DNA from: Nitrosomonas sp.
Lineage (GTDB): Bacteria; Pseudomonadota; Gammaproteobacteria; Burkholderiales; Nitrosomonadaceae
Assembly: GCA_003514765.1 (NCBI GenBank)
Contig: DOOY01000087.1
Location: forward strand, 1-11,036
Length of the DNA: 11,036 nt
Direction: 5' to 3'
Position 1 is the first letter of the stretch. Each line of letters opens with the position of its first letter. A program made the translations under genes and the position numbers. Shown here piece by piece: positions 8,366 through 11,036 of this stretch. A model generated the notes under the pieces. That model was given only the letters and a program-made list of their open reading frames with translations. It did no database searches and was not told the origin of the DNA.

Positions 8366-9124
8366 CTAAATACGCCAAATATATAAGGTGGAGCCGGAGA
8401 AATCATTCAATCTGATGCTTTTTTCAGGCGCCACACCTGGAATCATGAATGTATTGCTGATAAAAATACTGCCAGGGCGCATTTCGCGGCAGGCTTTTTC
8501 CCAAATTGATTTCATGGGAACTGGAGACAGATAAGCATAAACAACATCATATTGTGAAAGATTCTGTTTCCACAAATCGCCCCATAGCACTTTACAACCT
8601 GATTCTTTACACAAGTTTCTTATCTTGCCAATCAAATAAGGCAAAAGCGCGGCCTCTACGCCGTAAAATACACCATTGGTCCGTGTTTTATTGAGCCTGC
8701 TGAGTAATCCACCGCATCCGCACCCAAGGTCTATAAAAGTAAAATCCTTTTTGCTGGGTAAAAATGAGGTCAGAGCGGTTGTAACTTCTTTGCTGGAGAG
8801 ATATAAAGGGACTTGCGTCTGATATGTTTTACCATAAATTAACACAAGCAAACAAAAACCAAGACCAAACCAATACGGGGATAACTCTATTGCATGTGTG
8901 GCTATAATGGCAGGCATGAAACATAATTGTATCGGAATCCACCACGTGGCCATCTTAAAGAAGTAGCTGAAGATGGCGGCTACAGTGCCATGTAATACGG
9001 CCCATACAAAAATACTAACCGATGAAAATGAGGCAATTAACGGCAACATCATTACCAGTACCGTCAGTTGAATCACAAATGCCGTCAGTACCGGCAAACG
9101 GTTATAAAATTTAGTTTTCCTCAT
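8366..9124 (-). CDS. Membrane-anchored class I SAM-dependent methyltransferase (FAM173-like)
   Basis: Two parts are visible in 252 residues. Residues 11-98 are strongly hydrophobic, with about four predicted membrane segments (near 11-33, 36-56, 60-78 and 83-98). Residues about 110-252 form a Rossmann methyltransferase domain: SAM-binding FIDLGCGCGG (130-139), acidic E157 in YGVEAALLPY, GDLW (182-185), DVVYAYLSP (193-201) and MRPGSIFISN (215-224). The GVE...P pattern, GDLWK...LS and the YLSP stretch recall the FAM173 family, whose animal members (ATPSCKMT, ANTKMT) methylate lysines of membrane proteins; this resemblance is judged by eye. The active domain would probably face the cytoplasm. 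It starts 28 bp after the motB stop on the same strand, so it may be the third gene of a motA-motB operon. Its Shine-Dalgarno site is weak. The substrate is unknown: a membrane protein lysine is my inference, and a small molecule or lipid is possible. Confidence 0.75.
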   Translation of the reverse strand: MRKTKFYNRLPVLTAFVIQLTVLVMMLPLIASFSSVSIFVWAVLHGTVAAIFSYFFKMATWWIPIQLCFMPAIIATHAIELSPYWFGLGFCLLVLIYGKTYQTQVPLYLSSKEVTTALTSFLPSKKDFTFIDLGCGCGGLLSRLNKTRTNGVFYGVEAALLPYLIGKIRNLCKESGCKVLWGDLWKQNLSQYDVVYAYLSPVPMKSIWEKACREMRPGSIFISNTFMIPGVAPEKSIRLNDFSGSTLYIWRI

Positions 9125-9152
9125 TACCGGCCTGATTCCAATAGGCGGTTGA

Positions 9153-10085
9153 TCAGTTAACAGGATCCGGCACCGTCAACGTGTTGAATTCTGTTTCGTT
9201 GCTTACATCAATTATTTCACTTTCCTGGGTAATTGCACTTTCGGCCTTTTTATTCATTACAATGATACTGATACGACGGTTGATTGGATTGAAAGGATCT
9301 TCCTTGTCGAATAGTACTGCCGACGATAACCCGACAACACGCAGCATTTTTTCACCTTCCATACCGCCAGCAATCAGCTCCCGCCGGGAGGCATTGGCGC
9401 GATCAGCCGACAGTTCCCAGTTACTGTAACCTTTGTCTCCAGAAGGATAAGGGGTAGCATCGGTATGACCCGAAAGGCTGATTTTATTGGGAACATCATT
9501 CAGTGTTTTTCCAATCTCCTGAAGGATGGTCCTCGTATAAGGCTGTAATTCAGCCCGTCCGCTGGAAAACATAGGACGGTTTTGTTCATCGACAATCTGA
9601 ATTCGTAATCCTTCCGTTGTAATATCTATTAATAACTGATTTTTAAATTTCTTTAATATAGGATTGATGTCAATGGCTGCTTCGATTTTGTTTTTTAATT
9701 TGTTAAGACGCAGCATTTCTATGCGTTCTTGCTCGGCTTTCGCGGCTTTAAGATCAAGCATCTTTTTTTCAGTGATAGCTTCGCCTTTCTTTACTTGGCC
9801 AGTACTGTGTGTCAGATCAGTACCACCCCCTTTTACAATACTGCTAGCGTCACCCACGTTTGAACCGCCAAACATGGCAAGTTTCAACGGCGTTTTGAAA
9901 TATTCAGCAATGCCTTCTAAATCTCCTTGTGAAGCCGATCCCAGTAACCACATTAGCAGAAAGAATGCCATCATTGCAGTCACGAAGTCGGCATAAGCAA
10001 TTTTCCAGGCCCCGCCGTGATGACCACCTGCAACTTTTTTAATGCGCTTGATAACGATAGGGCGTTGCGAAAGATCTTCAGCCAT
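9153..10085 (-). CDS. motB: Flagellar motor stator protein MotB
   Basis: With MotA it forms the ion-driven stator that turns the flagellum. MotB anchors the unit to peptidoglycan. The 310 residues (E. coli 308) contain a basic cytoplasmic N-terminus, one transmembrane helix at about 30-50 carrying the ion-binding aspartate D33 (YADFVTAMMAFFLLMWLL), and the plug segment just after it (GIAEYFKTP, 58-66). A charged linker follows, then a C-terminal OmpA-like domain at about 160-278 with SGHTD (205-209), NWELSADRAN (222-231) and NRRISI (269-274). The tail of about 30 residues is acidic and polar. The similarity to E. coli suggests proton rather than sodium drive. A GAGGT ribosome binding site precedes the ATG, and motA ends 42 bp upstream. 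Confidence 0.96.
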   Translation of the reverse strand: MAEDLSQRPIVIKRIKKVAGGHHGGAWKIAYADFVTAMMAFFLLMWLLGSASQGDLEGIAEYFKTPLKLAMFGGSNVGDASSIVKGGGTDLTHSTGQVKKGEAITEKKMLDLKAAKAEQERIEMLRLNKLKNKIEAAIDINPILKKFKNQLLIDITTEGLRIQIVDEQNRPMFSSGRAELQPYTRTILQEIGKTLNDVPNKISLSGHTDATPYPSGDKGYSNWELSADRANASRRELIAGGMEGEKMLRVVGLSSAVLFDKEDPFNPINRRISIIVMNKKAESAITQESEIIDVSNETEFNTLTVPDPVN

Positions 10086-10127
10086 AAATGTACCTCGTTA
10101 AGTCTTGTTCTAATTCCACAGAAAAAA

Positions 10128-10988
10128 TTAAGTTTCCTTGCTCTTCTTCACATGCTCTTCCAATTCCAAAAAGGAAGGACGCTCCGTGGAAAATAATACT
10201 TTTCTTCCAAACTCCACTGCCAATACAGGTGAATATCCGTTCAGGTTGGCAAGTAATGTAATCTTGACACATTCAAGCAGCTTGCTTGATTCGTGTAATT
10301 GATGTTCAAGTTTTCCGGCCAGTGGACTGACAAAACCATAAGCAAGCAAAATGCCTAAAAAAGTACCTACTAACGCAGCGGCAATCAGGACGCCTAATTC
10401 AGCCGGCGGCAAATGAACAGATTCCATGGTATGGACGACACCCATAACCGCAGCGATAATGCCAAAGGCCGGTAAGCCGTCGCCCAGTTTGGCAACACTG
10501 TGTATCGGAACTTCACCTTCCTGATGGTGTGTTTCCAGTTCACTGTCCATTAAATTTTCAATTTCCAGCGCATTTAGGTTGCCACCGACCATCAAGCGCA
10601 GATAATCGGTAATGAATTCTGTTACGTGATGATCAGCCAGAATGGTTGGATATTTTGTAAAAATCGGACTGTTTTTCGGATCATCAACATCTGCTTCAAT
10701 TGACATTAAGCCCTCTTTACGTATTTTTCCCAGAATCTCATAGAGTAATGTCATGAGTTCCATATACACCGCTTTGGTATATTTTGAGCTCTTGAAAACA
10801 CCGGGCAAGCCTTTCATGGTAGCTTTGATTGCCTTACCAGAATTGCCGACCACAAAAGCTCCGACCGCTCCCCCGCCAATCATCAACACTTCGACGGGCT
10901 GCCATAATGAAGCTAAATGGCCTCCTGCAAGTGCGAAACCACCAAAAACAGATAAAATGATAATCACGTAACCGACAATAACTAACAT
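10128..10988 (-). CDS. motA: Flagellar motor stator protein MotA
   Basis: An inner-membrane stator subunit that converts ion flow past MotB into torque on the rotor protein FliG. The 286 residues (E. coli 295) have hydrophobic segments near 1-20, 32-50, 170-190 and 199-222, matching the four-helix MotA plan. The residues known to matter in E. coli are at the same numbers: R90 and E98 in the large cytoplasmic loop (KIRKEGLMSIE), P173 in GLPAFGIIAAVMGV and P222 in FVSPLAGK. AGGGA, 9 bases before the ATG, is a good ribosome binding site. It heads the motA-motB-methyltransferase group. No clear sigma-28 motif was found in the 48 bases upstream inside the window; the promoter may lie beyond the edge. 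Confidence 0.97.
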   Translation of the reverse strand: MLVIVGYVIIILSVFGGFALAGGHLASLWQPVEVLMIGGGAVGAFVVGNSGKAIKATMKGLPGVFKSSKYTKAVYMELMTLLYEILGKIRKEGLMSIEADVDDPKNSPIFTKYPTILADHHVTEFITDYLRLMVGGNLNALEIENLMDSELETHHQEGEVPIHSVAKLGDGLPAFGIIAAVMGVVHTMESVHLPPAELGVLIAAALVGTFLGILLAYGFVSPLAGKLEHQLHESSKLLECVKITLLANLNGYSPVLAVEFGRKVLFSTERPSFLELEEHVKKSKET

Positions 10989-11036
10989 TGTAGAAAATCC
11001 CTAGGAGTGAATTAAATAGTCATCAGGTTTAATAAA

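Noticed and set aside
9664..9996. Open + strand frame of 110 codons opposite motB
   Set aside because: It mirrors the conserved MotB coding sequence and its Ser/Ala/Pro-rich translation looks like an antisense shadow.
10989..11036. Sigma-28 flagellar promoter upstream of motA
   Set aside because: On the minus strand a TAAA is present, but no GCCGATAA-like -10 follows at about 15 bp, so I do not call it.

Overview
The window reads as ordinary chromosomal housekeeping and motility DNA from a Gram-negative bacterium, most likely a betaproteobacterium. The gene order folC-dedD-cvpA-purF is the one known from proteobacteria (in E. coli it follows accD). Continuing into metZ (direct sulfhydrylation of O-succinylhomoserine), together with moderate-to-low GC and the style of the proteins, suggests a Nitrosomonas-like ammonia oxidiser. 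That genus-level guess is inference. No phage, plasmid, CRISPR, tRNA or rRNA signal is visible.

Layout. Positions 1-125 hold a non-coding element with about 27-bp imperfect terminal inverted repeats and a central hairpin, just before folC. Positions 168-5605 (+ strand) carry folC, dedD (SPOR domain), cvpA, purF and metZ, closely spaced. They cover folate polyglutamylation, cell-envelope or division proteins, the first step of purine synthesis and methionine synthesis. A 9-bp stem-loop overlaps the purF stop and separates purF from metZ. Positions 5685-6784 (- strand) carry a tandem pair of cyclophilins, exported ppiA then cytoplasmic ppiB. They converge on metZ over an AT-rich hairpin. A 143-bp divergent intergenic region with a perfect 16-bp palindrome follows, then cysS on + (6928-8310).

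Converging on cysS from the right is a - strand group read motA, motB, then a membrane-anchored class I methyltransferase (10988 down to 8366). MotA and MotB form the flagellar stator and keep the key functional residues. The methyltransferase lies only 28 bp after motB and has four predicted N-terminal hydrophobic segments ahead of its SAM-binding domain. Its motifs resemble the FAM173-type protein-lysine methyltransferases.

All nine well-known genes look intact and full length. I see no entirely new system. The parts most worth a second look are the membrane methyltransferase linked to the stator genes, and the inverted-repeat element upstream of folC.
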